Origin: Seonamhaeicola aphaedonensis
Lineage (GTDB): Bacteria > Bacteroidota > Bacteroidia > Flavobacteriales > Flavobacteriaceae
Assembly (NCBI RefSeq): GCF_003386195.1
Contig: NZ_QRDX01000002.1
Location: 215,578 to 279,577 of the forward strand
Direction: 5' to 3'
DNA length: 64,000 nucleotides
In this document: positions 1 through 8,053 of the stretch, piece by piece
Numbering within the stretch: the stretch's first letter is position 1
Layout of the letters: the number at the start of each line of letters is the position of its first letter
Position numbers and translations under genes: made by a program
The notes under the pieces: generated by a model
What the model saw: the letters and a program-made list of their open reading frames with translations, nothing else
Told to the model about the DNA's origin: nothing
Databases searched by the model: none

Positions 1-1282
1 ACAAGGTCTTTAATGGCATTTCTACTAGGTCTGTTATGGTAACACCCCCAACTTTTACATAATTAGCTTCTACACGTAAACGTTTCCCTTTACAGGCTTT
101 GCATTTGGTCTTCCCGCGATAACGAGATAACATCACCCGATTTTGAATTTTATAGGCTTTTGACTCTAATTCTGTAAAAAATGAGTTGAGACCTTCAAAA
201 TATTGATTCCCATCCCAAACAAGTTGTTTTTGTTCTTGAGTTAATTCGAAATATGGCTTGTGAATTGGAAAATTAAATTTGTGTGAATTATTGACCAATT
301 GATCTTTATACCAACTCATACTGTCTCCGCGCCATGGAAAAATAGCATTTTCATAAACAGAAAGCCCTGTGTTGGGTATCACCAAATCTTCATCTATTCC
401 TATGATATCACCATAGCCTTCGCATTTAGGGCAAGCACCATAAGGATTATTAAAGCTGAATAGATGTACATTAGGCTCTAAAAAAGTAATGCCATCTAAT
501 TCAAATCGGTTACTAAAAACACGTTGATTGTTACTTTTAAGTGTTTCAATGATGCATTCGCCATTGCCTTCAAAAAAAGCAGTTTGTACGGCATCGGCTA
601 ATCGGTTAAAAAAATCCGCTTCATTTTTTGTAATAACTCTATCAACTACTAAATAAATATCCTTTGCATTCTTATCTGAAAGGTCTATTTCATCAATTCT
701 TACCACCTTTGTATCTACTTTAATTCTTGCATAACCTTGTTGATTCAAGACTTTTAATTTGTCTTTTAAAGCTCTTCCAGATTCTAGATGAATAGGAGCA
801 AGAAGTAACAGTTTTTCACCCTCATCAAAAGTTTTTACGTAGTTTAATACATCAGTAACAGTTTCCTTTTTAACTTCATGACCCGAAATGGGTGAATAGG
901 TTTTACCAATTCTAGCAAATAATAACTTAAGGTAATCATATATTTCGGTAGTGGTGCCTACCGTAGATCTGGGATTGGTAGAATTTACCTTTTGTTCAAT
1001 CGCAATAGCAGGAGCTATGCCTTTTATATAATCAACTTTCGGTTTATTAAGCCTTCCTAAAAATTGGCGTGCATAACTTGATAAACTTTCAACATAACGT
1101 CTTTGACCTTCAGCATACAGTGTATCAAACGCTAAACTTGATTTACCAGAACCCGATAAGCCTGTTATAACCACCAATTGGTTTCTTGGTATCACCACAT
1201 CAATATTTTTTAAATTGTGCAATTTAGCACCTTTAATAATGATGTTTTCCTTAGGGTTAACGTTCAAAATATTAGTATTCAT
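1..1282 (-). CDS. uvrA: UvrA excinuclease ABC subunit A, N-terminal part (cut by window edge)
   Basis: This is the damage-recognition ATPase of nucleotide excision repair, which works with UvrB. About 427 N-terminal residues lie in the window and the rest runs off the left edge. The protein starts MNTNILNVNPKENIIIKGA, followed by the ABC Walker A loop GLSGSGKSS and the UvrA-typical stretches YAEGQRRYVESLSSYARQF and LFSFNNPYGACPKCEGYGD. The second half of the usual first zinc module (CPKC) is present. The first Cys pair expected just before LFSFNNP is absent, because the sequence there reads FELDGITFLEPN. A later CKACKGKR zinc-like pair is visible. The ATG at 1280-1282 is the natural start. 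The family assignment is firm. Confidence 0.97.
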   Translation of the reverse strand, partial: MNTNILNVNPKENIIIKGAKLHNLKNIDVVIPRNQLVVITGLSGSGKSSLAFDTLYAEGQRRYVESLSSYARQFLGRLNKPKVDYIKGIAPAIAIEQKVNSTNPRSTVGTTTEIYDYLKLLFARIGKTYSPISGHEVKKETVTDVLNYVKTFDEGEKLLLLAPIHLESGRALKDKLKVLNQQGYARIKVDTKVVRIDEIDLSDKNAKDIYLVVDRVITKNEADFFNRLADAVQTAFFEGNGECIIETLKSNNQRVFSNRFELDGITFLEPNVHLFSFNNPYGACPKCEGYGDIIGIDEDLVIPNTGLSVYENAIFPWRGDSMSWYKDQLVNNSHKFNFPIHKPYFELTQEQKQLVWDGNQYFEGLNSFFTELESKAYKIQNRVMLSRYRGKTKCKACKGKRLRVEANYVKVGGVTITDLVEMPLKTL

Positions 1283-1380
1283 GGGCTTTTAAAGGAATAA
1301 TCTTGCAAAGATACTATAAGTATTTGAACTTTTAAAGTGTCGACCAACTACAATATTGTGTGAAAAAAATCTTTAAAATC

Positions 1381-1412
1381 TTGCTTATTAGGAATGATTG
1401 TTGTTATATTTG
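1381..1412 (+). promoter_or_regulatory. Predicted Bacteroidota-type promoter of the sigma factor gene
   Basis: TTG at 1381-1383, a 21-base spacer, then TATATTTG at 1405-1412. This fits the Bacteroidota consensus TTG-N17-23-TAnnTTTG exactly. It implies a leader of about 100 bases before the ATG at 1522. It is predicted from sequence only. Confidence 0.6.
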
Positions 1413-1521
1413 ATACATCAATCATAAGTATTAATCAACTTTTCGCCTATAGCATAACATTACTTTTACAAAAATAACCCCAAGCAAAGAAGCCTAACTT
1501 CTTGCATTAAAAGTAATCATT

Positions 1522-2106
1522 ATGCAAAATACCCCTAAAACAGACGCTACGCTTGTTAAAAATTATATAAATGGCGATGAATATGCGCTAGAAACCCTTG
1601 TTTACAAACACAAACAAAAGGTTTACAGTTTTATCTATTCTAAAGTATATGACAGAGATGTTGCCGAAGATATTTTTCAAGACACTTTTATAAAAGTGAT
1701 AAGAACCCTAAAAGCAGGTTCTTACAACGAAGAAGGTAAGTTTTTACCATGGGTTATGCGTATTGCTCATAATTTGGTAATAGATTTCTTTAGAAAGAAT
1801 AGCCGCATGCCCAAATTTGACAATGCTGGTGAATTTAGTATTTTCTCTGTATTGAGTGATTCAAGTTTAAACGCAGAAAAATCCATTATTAAAGAACAGG
1901 TTGAAAGTGATGTAAGACGTTTAGTAGATGAACTTCCAGATGATCAAAAAGAGGTGCTATTAATGCGTATGTACAATGACATGAGTTTTAAAGAAATATC
2001 TGAAAGAACAGGTGTTAGCATTAATACTGCCTTAGGTAGAATGCGCTACGCTCTTATTAATCTGCGTAAAATTATTGAAAAGCACAATATAGTGCTCACT
2101 AATTAG
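1522..2106 (+). CDS. RNA polymerase sigma-70 family (ECF-like) sigma factor
   Basis: A 194-residue alternative sigma factor that would direct RNA polymerase to a specific promoter set. Region 2 spans roughly residues 25-93 and includes DRDVAEDIFQDTFIKV, the region 2.2 core-binding helix. Region 4 spans roughly 133-182 with a helix-turn-helix around LMRMYNDMSFKEISERTG. No region 1.1 or long region 3 is seen, which fits the compact ECF architecture. No anti-sigma factor follows. Instead a 47-residue protein lies 57 bases downstream, ahead of a strong terminator, so the two probably form one transcript. A consensus promoter lies about 110 bases upstream. The target regulon cannot be inferred. 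Confidence 0.93.
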   Translation: MQNTPKTDATLVKNYINGDEYALETLVYKHKQKVYSFIYSKVYDRDVAEDIFQDTFIKVIRTLKAGSYNEEGKFLPWVMRIAHNLVIDFFRKNSRMPKFDNAGEFSIFSVLSDSSLNAEKSIIKEQVESDVRRLVDELPDDQKEVLLMRMYNDMSFKEISERTGVSINTALGRMRYALINLRKIIEKHNIVLTN

Positions 2107-2163
2107 TACAATAAACTAAATTTTGTTGCGTTATCTTTTAAGATTAACCCTTAAATTAAGATA

Positions 2164-2307
2164 ATGGCAAAACTTTACACTGAGAAACATTTTATTAAAA
2201 ATGAACTAGAACCGAGAGAAGAAACGGTTAAATTTCTTCTAGATTACTCAAAAGCTTTAAGTGTTGTAAATTGTAATAGATTGAAGTTTGAAACGCTTCT
2301 AAATTAA
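2164..2307 (+). CDS. Small conserved-looking protein downstream of the sigma factor
   Basis: A 47-residue frame beginning MAKLYTEKHFIKNELEPREE and ending KFETLLN. It has the amino-acid balance of a real cytosolic protein, mostly helical and charged, with no membrane segment and no recognised domain. It lies between the sigma gene and a perfect terminator stem at 2313-2341, so transcription through it is expected. From general experience, proteins starting KLYTEKHFIKNELEPRE sit behind this sigma gene in other flavobacteria. That is recollection, not a search result. A role as a partner of the sigma factor is only a guess from position. Confidence 0.7.
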   Translation: MAKLYTEKHFIKNELEPREETVKFLLDYSKALSVVNCNRLKFETLLN

Positions 2308-2312
2308 ACCAG

Positions 2313-2341
2313 AAAAAGTCCTGATTTTATCAGGACTTTTT
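2313..2341. terminator. Bidirectional intrinsic terminator
   Basis: Perfect 12-base arms (AAAAAGTCCTGA at 2313-2324 and TCAGGACTTTTT at 2330-2341) with a 5-base loop. The A-run on one side and T-run on the other serve the rightward sigma operon and the leftward nth gene. The nth stop codon lies inside the stem. Confidence 0.9.
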
Positions 2342-2989
2342 CGATTTATAATATTCGTGAATAACAGATTTTCTTCCAATTGTTTTGGTGATAATATCTT
2401 TTTCTAAATCCCACCCTCTAGCAGGTGAATACTCTCTGCCGTACCAAATTATTTGAAGATGTAAATCATTCCATAGTTCTTTAGGAAATAAACGTTTCGC
2501 ATCCTTTTCGGTTTGAACTACATTTTTACCGTTACTAAAATTCCATCTATACATGAGCCTATGAATGTGGGTATCTACTGGAAAAGCAGGTACACCAAAA
2601 GCTTGAGACATCACTACACTTGCTGTTTTATGTCCCACAGCTGGTAAGGCTTCTAGAGCCTCAAAACTTTGAGGAACTTGACCATCATGCTTTTCTATAA
2701 GAATTTTAGATAAGCCATAAATACCTTTACTTTTCATGGGCGACAAGCCAACGGGTTTTATGATTTCCCTAATTTCTTCCTCAGTAAGTTTTACCATATC
2801 GTACGGATTATCTGCCCTTTCAAATAAAAGTGGTGTGATTTGGTTTACCCTAACATCGGTACTTTGTGCAGACATGAGTACTGCAATTAAAAGTGTATAA
2901 GGGTCTTTGTGATCTAAAGGAATAGGTATTTCGGGGTAAAGTTTATAAAGTGTATTAATAACAAAGTTTACCCTTTCTTGTTTGGTCAT
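2330..2989 (-). CDS. nth: Endonuclease III (DNA glycosylase/AP lyase) without iron-sulfur cysteines
   Basis: Base excision repair enzyme for oxidised pyrimidines. The HhH-GPD core is clear: the helix-hairpin-helix LPAVGHKTASVV carries the catalytic Lys121, and VDTHIHR carries the catalytic Asp139, numbered from the chosen start. The C-terminus, after FPKELW, contains no cysteine. The four-Cys loop that binds [4Fe-4S] in E. coli Nth is therefore missing. The ATG at 2989 is preferred over an in-frame ATG at 3013, because a TAACTTTG box at 3011-3018 would place the transcript start between them. The gene is divergent from bcp with only 35 bases between start codons. Confidence 0.95.
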   Translation of the reverse strand: MTKQERVNFVINTLYKLYPEIPIPLDHKDPYTLLIAVLMSAQSTDVRVNQITPLLFERADNPYDMVKLTEEEIREIIKPVGLSPMKSKGIYGLSKILIEKHDGQVPQSFEALEALPAVGHKTASVVMSQAFGVPAFPVDTHIHRLMYRWNFSNGKNVVQTEKDAKRLFPKELWNDLHLQIIWYGREYSPARGWDLEKDIITKTIGRKSVIHEYYKSKKS

Positions 2990-2996
2990 AGGATTG

Positions 2997-3018
2997 TATT
3001 TTTGTAAAAACAAAGTTA
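2997..3018. promoter_or_regulatory. Overlapping divergent -7 boxes for nth and bcp
   Basis: On the plus strand TATTTTTG (2997-3004) fits TAnnTTTG for bcp, with a TTG at 2978-2980 (16-base spacer). On the minus strand TAACTTTG (3018-3011) fits the same box for nth, without a clear TTG. The 35-base gap means the two polymerases would compete for the same DNA. Confidence 0.5.
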
Positions 3019-3024
3019 AAAATT

Positions 3025-3477
3025 ATGACCACATTAAAGATAGGAGATAAGGCTCCAAATTTTTCGGTAAACAATCAAGATGGAAACCCAATTTCATTAA
3101 ATGACTATAAAGGAAAGAAGCTCGTGCTGTTTTTTTATCCAAAGGCAAACACGCCAGGTTGTACTCTTGAAGCTTGTAATTTAAGTGATAACTATGAGCG
3201 ATTTGTATCACAGGGCTATGATGTTTTAGGTGTAAGTGCCGATACTGAAAAAAAACAAAGTAGTTTTAGAGATAAGTTTAAGTTTCCATATCCTTTATTA
3301 GCAGATGTTGACAAAGAAGTCATTAATGCCTATGGTGTTTGGGGTCCGAAAAAATTCATGGGACGTGAATATGATGGTATTCACAGAACCACTTTTGTTA
3401 TTGATGAAAATGGTGTTATTGAAGATGTCATTACTCAAGTTAAAACTAAAGACCATACCAATCAGATTTTGAAATAA
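3025..3477 (+). CDS. bcp: Thioredoxin-dependent peroxiredoxin, Bcp/PrxQ type
   Basis: A 150-residue cytosolic peroxidase that reduces hydrogen peroxide and organic peroxides with thioredoxin. The peroxidatic Cys is in TPGCTLEACN, and the second Cys five residues later is the resolving Cys typical of the Bcp alpha-type. The AhpC/TSA fold is supported by LVLFFYPKANTPGC near residue 40 and by RTTFVIDENGVI near the C-terminus. Length and order match the family. It is divergent from nth, a DNA-oxidation repair gene, with overlapping promoters. That is a plausible functional pairing, but the link is inferred from position only. Confidence 0.96.
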   Translation: MTTLKIGDKAPNFSVNNQDGNPISLNDYKGKKLVLFFYPKANTPGCTLEACNLSDNYERFVSQGYDVLGVSADTEKKQSSFRDKFKFPYPLLADVDKEVINAYGVWGPKKFMGREYDGIHRTTFVIDENGVIEDVITQVKTKDHTNQILK

Positions 3478-3548
3478 GTCAACGTTGAAATAATAAAGGA
3501 GACTTCAGTAATATATAAGTGGAAGTTTTTACCTAGTTTCAGTAAAAA

Positions 3549-3571
3549 AAAAGCGCCATGTTGGCGCTTTT
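3549..3571. terminator. Bidirectional intrinsic terminator
   Basis: Arms AAAAGCGCCA (3549-3558) and TGGCGCTTTT (3562-3571) pair perfectly around a 3-base loop, between the convergent bcp and outer-membrane protein genes. Confidence 0.9.
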
Positions 3572-3592
3572 CTATTTTATGTGAATTTGATT

Positions 3593-4081
3593 TTAGAATT
3601 GATAACGAATACTGAGAGCAATATCAAAATCAAGATCATTATTGTTGTAATTATCTTCTCCAAAACCAATTTCAGGTCTAAAGTCTAAAGATATTAGTAA
3701 AGGTATTTCAAAATCATATTCAATTCCAATGTCTCCAGCAGCAAAAATAAAAGTATCCGTTATGTCCTCACCGGGAGTGTTAACACTAAACGAACCAATT
3801 CCGCCACCAGCACCTACATACCAGTTAAATCCTCCATCTAATGGAAAAACCCATTGGTATAAACCGGCCAATTTAAAACCATCATAATTATTACCATCAC
3901 GCCACCCTAAATCAACCTCTAAACGATTGTTCTCTCCAAGCGCTCGTTGATATGATATTTCAGCTCCAAATCCATCACTATCACCCATTCTCAATCCAAT
4001 GGCATTATCAGAAATAACTTGTGCCTCTGTGGTTAATGCAAACCCAATTAATGCTAACGATACTAAAAAAAATTTCTTCAT
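3593..4081 (-). CDS. Small outer-membrane beta-barrel protein
   Basis: A 162-residue protein with a typical signal peptide (MKKFFLVSLALIGFALTTEAQ, cleaved near residue 20). The mature part is built of short strands of alternating residues rich in Gly, Tyr, Asp and Asn, for example LGWRDGNNYDGFKLAGLYQW and WYVGAGGGIGSFS. It ends with the aromatic residue Phe in LSIRYQF, the classic outer-membrane beta-signal. It resembles the OmpW/OmpX-size barrels common in flavobacteria. No ligand or channel function can be assigned. It is a single gene followed by a shared terminator. A TATTTTTG box lies about 80 bases upstream. Confidence 0.8.
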   Translation of the reverse strand: MKKFFLVSLALIGFALTTEAQVISDNAIGLRMGDSDGFGAEISYQRALGENNRLEVDLGWRDGNNYDGFKLAGLYQWVFPLDGGFNWYVGAGGGIGSFSVNTPGEDITDTFIFAAGDIGIEYDFEIPLLISLDFRPEIGFGEDNYNNNDLDFDIALSIRYQF

Positions 4082-4157
4082 AATTATAATTTTAATTGTT
4101 CATAAATTTTCGTATTGATATAAATACGTTGTTTTTTTTCTATTCAGATTTGTTTTA

Positions 4158-4165
4158 CAAAAATA
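4158..4165 (-). promoter_or_regulatory. Candidate -7 box for the outer-membrane protein gene
   Basis: The minus-strand reading is TATTTTTG, matching TAnnTTTG, about 77 bases before the ATG at 4081. No TTG lies at the expected distance, so this is weak. Confidence 0.3.
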
Positions 4166-4245
4166 ACGCCAAAATTGAATTAATATTTGGCATTACAAAA
4201 GAGTTATAAACAATATTATAAATATACTTGAAAGAACCTTTATAG

Positions 4246-5094
4246 TTAAGCCTGATTTTTTTCATGCGTTTCAACTATAGTAATAGCTGCAATAAGGTCT
4301 TTTACCTCCAAATCTTCTATAGATTCATCCATATAAAAAGGAGCTAATTTATCTTTATTGTAATTGTATATTTTCCAGCGTTTAAACTGATACTCTAAGG
4401 CTGTAAAGTTTTCTACCCAATCTCCCGAATTTAAATATATGGTACTACCATGTTTATTCTCTTTAAATTCGATTTTTGGCTGATGAATATGACCACAAAC
4501 TACATAATCATAATCGTTTTCAATGGCAAGGTCAGAAATTACCGTTTCATAATCATTAATAAACTTAACCGCTTTTTTTACACTATTCTTAATCTTTTTT
4601 GATAACGAGTAACGCTCTTTCCCTCTCTTAGCCAAATACCAATTAACCAACCTATTTAAAAGAATAAGCAAATCATAACCATAGCCACCAAGTTTAGCCA
4701 GCCATTTAGCCTGTTGAATGGAAACATCAAAAACATCGCCGTGAAAGAACCAACCTTTTTTACCATCCATTTCCAGCACTAATTTATCAACTATAGAAAT
4801 GTTGCCAATATTGGTGCCACTAAATTTTCGAAGCATTTCATCATGATTTCCTGTAATATAAAATATCTCAACCCCATCGGCAGCCATATCCATTATTTTT
4901 TTAATGACTTTTAAATGAGATTTTGGGAAATACCGTTTACTAAATTGCCAAATGTCAATAATATCACCATTTAAAATCAGTTTTTTAGGTTCAATGCTAT
5001 TTAAATACGTGAGTAAGTGTTTAGCATGACAACCGTAGGTGCCTAGGTGCACATCAGAGATTACAGCTATTTCTATTTTCCTCTTAATTTTCAA
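4246..5094 (-). CDS. UDP-2,3-diacylglucosamine diphosphatase-like metallophosphoesterase
   Basis: A 282-residue calcineurin-fold phosphoesterase. All five metal motifs are visible: SDVHLG (Asp14, His16), NGDIID, GNHDE, HGDVFD and CGHIHQP. The pattern and the two-domain length match the Bacteroidota LpxH-type proteins that cleave UDP-2,3-diacylglucosamine in lipid A synthesis. The E. coli enzyme is about 240 residues, so this form has a longer C-terminus. No other lipid A gene lies nearby, so the substrate is assigned by family only. The start codon is TTG at 5094: an in-frame stop lies 13-15 bases upstream and no ATG precedes the first motif. Confidence 0.8.
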   Translation of the reverse strand: MKIKRKIEIAVISDVHLGTYGCHAKHLLTYLNSIEPKKLILNGDIIDIWQFSKRYFPKSHLKVIKKIMDMAADGVEIFYITGNHDEMLRKFSGTNIGNISIVDKLVLEMDGKKGWFFHGDVFDVSIQQAKWLAKLGGYGYDLLILLNRLVNWYLAKRGKERYSLSKKIKNSVKKAVKFINDYETVISDLAIENDYDYVVCGHIHQPKIEFKENKHGSTIYLNSGDWVENFTALEYQFKRWKIYNYNKDKLAPFYMDESIEDLEVKDLIAAITIVETHEKNQA

Positions 5095-5384
5095 TTTTAG
5101 GGAAGATTATTTGACCACAAATAACTGTAATTACTATTACCTAGATATTATCTTATAATTACCTATATATGAGGAGATTGTTAAGTAAATGTTATGCATT
5201 ATTAGTTCTTAAAATTTCCGTTTAAATCAATATCAATACTTAATTTCTAATAGAAAACTAAAGCGCTTGTTAAATCATATTTATTTTTGAAAATTGAAAT
5301 GAAGCTATCCAAAATGATGAAAATGTTGTTCGTTTCATTTTCGTATATCTGATAATAGAATTATTTTAGCGCAAAACTTTTACT
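5095..5384. other. Non-coding divergent region between the lpxH-like gene and aroC
   Basis: 290 AT-rich bases without a credible reading frame. A TATTTTTG box at 5282-5289 fits the -7 consensus for aroC, but no TTG lies at the proper distance (the nearest, at 5267-5269, is only 12 bases away). Nothing else was recognised. Confidence 0.4.
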
Positions 5385-6446
5385 ATGGCAGGAAATTCCT
5401 TTGGAAAACTTTTCAATTTAACCACTTACGGAGAGTCTCATGGTGTGGCTTTAGGGGGCGTTATAGACGGTTGTCCTCCTGGTATTGCATTAGATTTAGA
5501 TGCTATTCAACATGAGTTAGATAGGCGTAAACCAGGGCAATCTGCCATTGTAACCCAACGTAAAGAACCAGACACTGTAAAATTTCATTCTGGTATTTTT
5601 GAAGGCAAAACAACAGGAACACCCATTGGGTTTGTTATTGAAAATACCAACCAGAAATCGCATGACTACTCACACATAAAAGACAGTTACAGACCAAGTC
5701 ATGCCGATTATGTATACGACAAAAAATATGGTATTAGAGATTATCGTGGTGGCGGACGCAGTTCTGCACGCGAAACTTCTTGTAGGGTAGTGGCTGGTGC
5801 CATCGCAAAACAAGTGCTCAAAAATGTTGAAATTACGGCTTATGTGTCTAGCGTAGGGACTATGAAGTTAGAGAAACCTTATACTGAGCTAGATTTATCG
5901 AAGGCCGAAGAAAACATCGTACGTTGTCCAGATATGGATATGGCATCACAAATGGAAAACTATATTAAGGAGGTGAGAAGCAAAGGAGATACGGTTGGTG
6001 GTATTGTTAGTTGTGTTATCAAAAATGTACCCGTTGGACTAGGAGAACCGGTGTTTGATAAATTACATGCCGAATTAGGTAAAGCTATGCTTTCTATTAA
6101 TGCTGTAAAAGGCTTTGAATACGGGAGCGGTTTTCACGGTAGCACCATGTATGGCAGTGACCATAACGATGCTTTTAATAACGATGGTTCTACAAAAACT
6201 AATTATTCAGGTGGTATTCAAGGAGGTATTACAAACGGTATGGATATTTACTTTAATGTGGCATTTAAGCCTGTTGCTACCCTTATTCAGAAATACGAAA
6301 CCATAGATAAAGAAGGGAATACGGTTGAAATGCAAGGTAAGGGGCGTCACGATCCCTGTGTCGTACCAAGAGCTGTACCCATTGTAGAAGCCATGGCAGC
6401 ATTGGTTTTAGCAGACTTTTATTTAATTAATAAGATGTATTCTTAG
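5385..6446 (+). CDS. aroC: Chorismate synthase
   Basis: Makes chorismate from 5-enolpyruvylshikimate-3-phosphate, the last shikimate step, using reduced FMN. Chorismate feeds aromatic amino acids and the menaquinone genes further along this window. Family signatures are TTYGESHG (start), [34 protein letters not shown] and the C-terminal [18 protein letters not shown]. The length of 353 residues is normal. The ATG at 5385 gives the canonical [10 protein letters not shown] start. It is a single gene, followed by a REP-like repeat. Confidence 0.98.
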   Translation: MAGNSFGKLFNLTTYGESHGVALGGVIDGCPPGIALDLDAIQHELDRRKPGQSAIVTQRKEPDTVKFHSGIFEGKTTGTPIGFVIENTNQKSHDYSHIKDSYRPSHADYVYDKKYGIRDYRGGGRSSARETSCRVVAGAIAKQVLKNVEITAYVSSVGTMKLEKPYTELDLSKAEENIVRCPDMDMASQMENYIKEVRSKGDTVGGIVSCVIKNVPVGLGEPVFDKLHAELGKAMLSINAVKGFEYGSGFHGSTMYGSDHNDAFNNDGSTKTNYSGGIQGGITNGMDIYFNVAFKPVATLIQKYETIDKEGNTVEMQGKGRHDPCVVPRAVPIVEAMAALVLADFYLINKMYS

Positions 6447-6546
6447 GAGCTATTTCCCGCTTTCAGTAGTCGCTTCCCGATAATAGTATCGGGAGAGCTC
6501 CAACAAATACTTCAATCGGGGCTAGGGGTAAAGGCTAACATGGAGC
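6446..6546. repeat. REP-like interspersed palindromic element after aroC
   Basis: It contains a perfect stem TCCCGATA (6475-6482) / TATCGGGA (6487-6494), nested inside GGAGCT (6446-6451) / AGCTCC (6496-6501). It is followed by CAATCGGGGCTAGGGG. It lacks a terminal T-run, so it is not a normal terminator. The phrase ACTTCAATCGGGGCTAGG resembles an interspersed element I associate with flavobacterial genomes. Copy number here cannot be checked. Confidence 0.55.
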
Positions 6547-6585
6547 TTATCTATTTAATGTTTATATTTAGGTAATTCAATAATC

Positions 6586-7125
6586 ATGCTGTATTACTGG
6601 TTGCACCTTGCGTATATATTTATTGGTTCCAAGTTTTTTTGGAAACCAGTTGATTTGGCTACCAATCTTACCAGAAGCCGTCGCGTAAGTATTCTAGATT
6701 GCGAGGCCTTTCGGTTTATGGCAAACTCCAAGTATTTTTATTACATGGATTTGATTCGATTTGAAATTATGTTTCGAACCAATTTATATAAGCATACCGT
6801 TAATAAAGGTAAATTCCCTGTACTTGGTGGTCAAAAAATAATTTACAAAAAGCCTCTAAAACGTTGGACAAAGTTTAGTATTACCCTAATGCTAGAAGGT
6901 TGGGATGACCATTGGGTGTATCACCGGCAGGTTTTTACAAGAAATAACGAAATTTGCGCTATTGGGTTTACCAAAGTTGGTTTTTGGTATAAACAAAAGA
7001 TTCAAGATATAAGACCTATTATTTTAGAAAGTGGTATAACTAAAGCAGAAATGCCTGTTTCAAAAGAGGTTTTGGACTTTTTTAGTAACGATTATAATAT
7101 TTTAAAAGGTGAAAATAATGATTGA
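6586..7125 (+). CDS. Hot-dog-fold thioesterase-like protein (THEM6/4HBT type)
   Basis: A 179-residue protein starting with a hydrophobic helix (MLYYWLHLAYIFIGSKFFW). A hot-dog domain follows: the stretch RFMANSKYFYYMDLIRFE corresponds to the active-site helix of acyl-CoA thioesterases, in which a catalytic Asp or Glu sits near the helix. The later part, LMLEGWDDHWVYHRQVF, matches the central strand pair of the 4HBT_2 family. It is probably an acyl-CoA or acyl-carrier thioesterase, or a non-catalytic homologue. It overlaps the next gene, a sulfurtransferase, by 8 bases, so the two are translated from one message. The substrate is unknown. Confidence 0.65.
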   Translation: MLYYWLHLAYIFIGSKFFWKPVDLATNLTRSRRVSILDCEAFRFMANSKYFYYMDLIRFEIMFRTNLYKHTVNKGKFPVLGGQKIIYKKPLKRWTKFSITLMLEGWDDHWVYHRQVFTRNNEICAIGFTKVGFWYKQKIQDIRPIILESGITKAEMPVSKEVLDFFSNDYNILKGENND

Positions 7126-7927
7126 TAACCCTTTAGTTTCCGTACAATGGCTTAACGAACATCTAGATAATCCAAATCTTGTTGTGTTAGATGGTACAAT
7201 CAATAAGACATTTGATGCCAATCTACAGCAGATTCCTAAAGCCCGCTTTTTTGACATAAAACTTAAATTTAGTGATATCTCGGGAGAATTTCCGAGCACA
7301 TTCCCCAGTCAAGAACAATTTCAGGAGGAAGCCAGAAAATTAGGTATCAATAAAAACAGCACTATTGTGGTGTATGATGATAAAGGCATTTATTCCAGTG
7401 CTCGGGTTTGGTGGCTATTTAGAGCTTTTGGTCACTTTAATGTGGCCGTTTTAGATGGTGGTTTTCCAGAGTGGATAAAATCAGGCTATCCAACAGAAAT
7501 CATGAGCGGGTTTAAAGGAGAAACAGGCGATTTTGAAGCAAAGCTTCAGCAAGGATACATGGTGTTTTTTGAGGATGTACAAAAAGCCTCGGCAGGCAAA
7601 TCTCATACTATTGTGGATGCACGCTCAAGCGGACGGTTTAATGGCGAAGTTCCTGAGCCCCGCGCGGGGTTGCGTAGTGGAACTATTCCAAATTCGATGA
7701 ATTTACCTTTTACCGATTTATTGATGCATGGCGTGTTTAAATCGGAAGACGATGTGAAAACCTTGTTTGCCAAAGTCATCGAAACCAAAGACACACCCAC
7801 TATTTTTTCCTGTGGCTCTGGCATTACGGCCTGTGTTTTAGCTTTAGGAGCTGAAATGTCTGGATATCAAAATATTTCTGTATACGATGGGTCTTGGACG
7901 GAGTGGGGGAGCTTGGTTAAAGAGTAA
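7118..7927 (+). CDS. Thiosulfate/3-mercaptopyruvate sulfurtransferase (tandem rhodanese)
   Basis: A two-domain rhodanese that transfers sulfane sulfur to cyanide or thiols. The N-terminal non-catalytic domain covers about residues 1-140, and the C-terminal catalytic domain has the loop CGSGITAC with the active Cys near residue 232. The CGSG(I/V)TA loop is the form seen in 3-mercaptopyruvate sulfurtransferases, whereas classical rhodanese has CRxGxR. SGRFNGEVPEPR is the conserved linker of this family. ATG at 7118 is chosen because it gives MIDNPLVSVQWL, the usual start. An upstream in-frame GTG at 7109 is less likely. It overlaps the preceding thioesterase-like gene by 8 bases. Confidence 0.92.
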   Translation: MIDNPLVSVQWLNEHLDNPNLVVLDGTINKTFDANLQQIPKARFFDIKLKFSDISGEFPSTFPSQEQFQEEARKLGINKNSTIVVYDDKGIYSSARVWWLFRAFGHFNVAVLDGGFPEWIKSGYPTEIMSGFKGETGDFEAKLQQGYMVFFEDVQKASAGKSHTIVDARSSGRFNGEVPEPRAGLRSGTIPNSMNLPFTDLLMHGVFKSEDDVKTLFAKVIETKDTPTIFSCGSGITACVLALGAEMSGYQNISVYDGSWTEWGSLVKE

Positions 7928-7980
7928 TATGGAATTGATATCGAGTTGTAATTATGATTAACATAGTAAATAAACACCCA

Positions 7981-8011
7981 AACTGAAAATCCGAGAGGAT
8001 TTTTGTCAGTT
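7981..8011 (+). terminator. Probable hairpin terminator after the sulfurtransferase gene
   Basis: Inner stem AAAATCC (7986-7992) / GGATTTT (7997-8003) and outer stem AACTG / CAGTT (7981-7985, 8007-8011) with a 3-base bulge. The T-run lies within the stem, not after it, so termination is less certain. Confidence 0.45.
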
Positions 8012-8053
8012 AGCTTATACTAGGAATTAGTTTTAGTTATTTTTTGCGTGTCG

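Noticed and set aside
6115..6306. A plus-strand frame inside aroC
   Set aside because: It is out of frame with the chorismate synthase reading, which is fully conserved, so it is a shadow frame.
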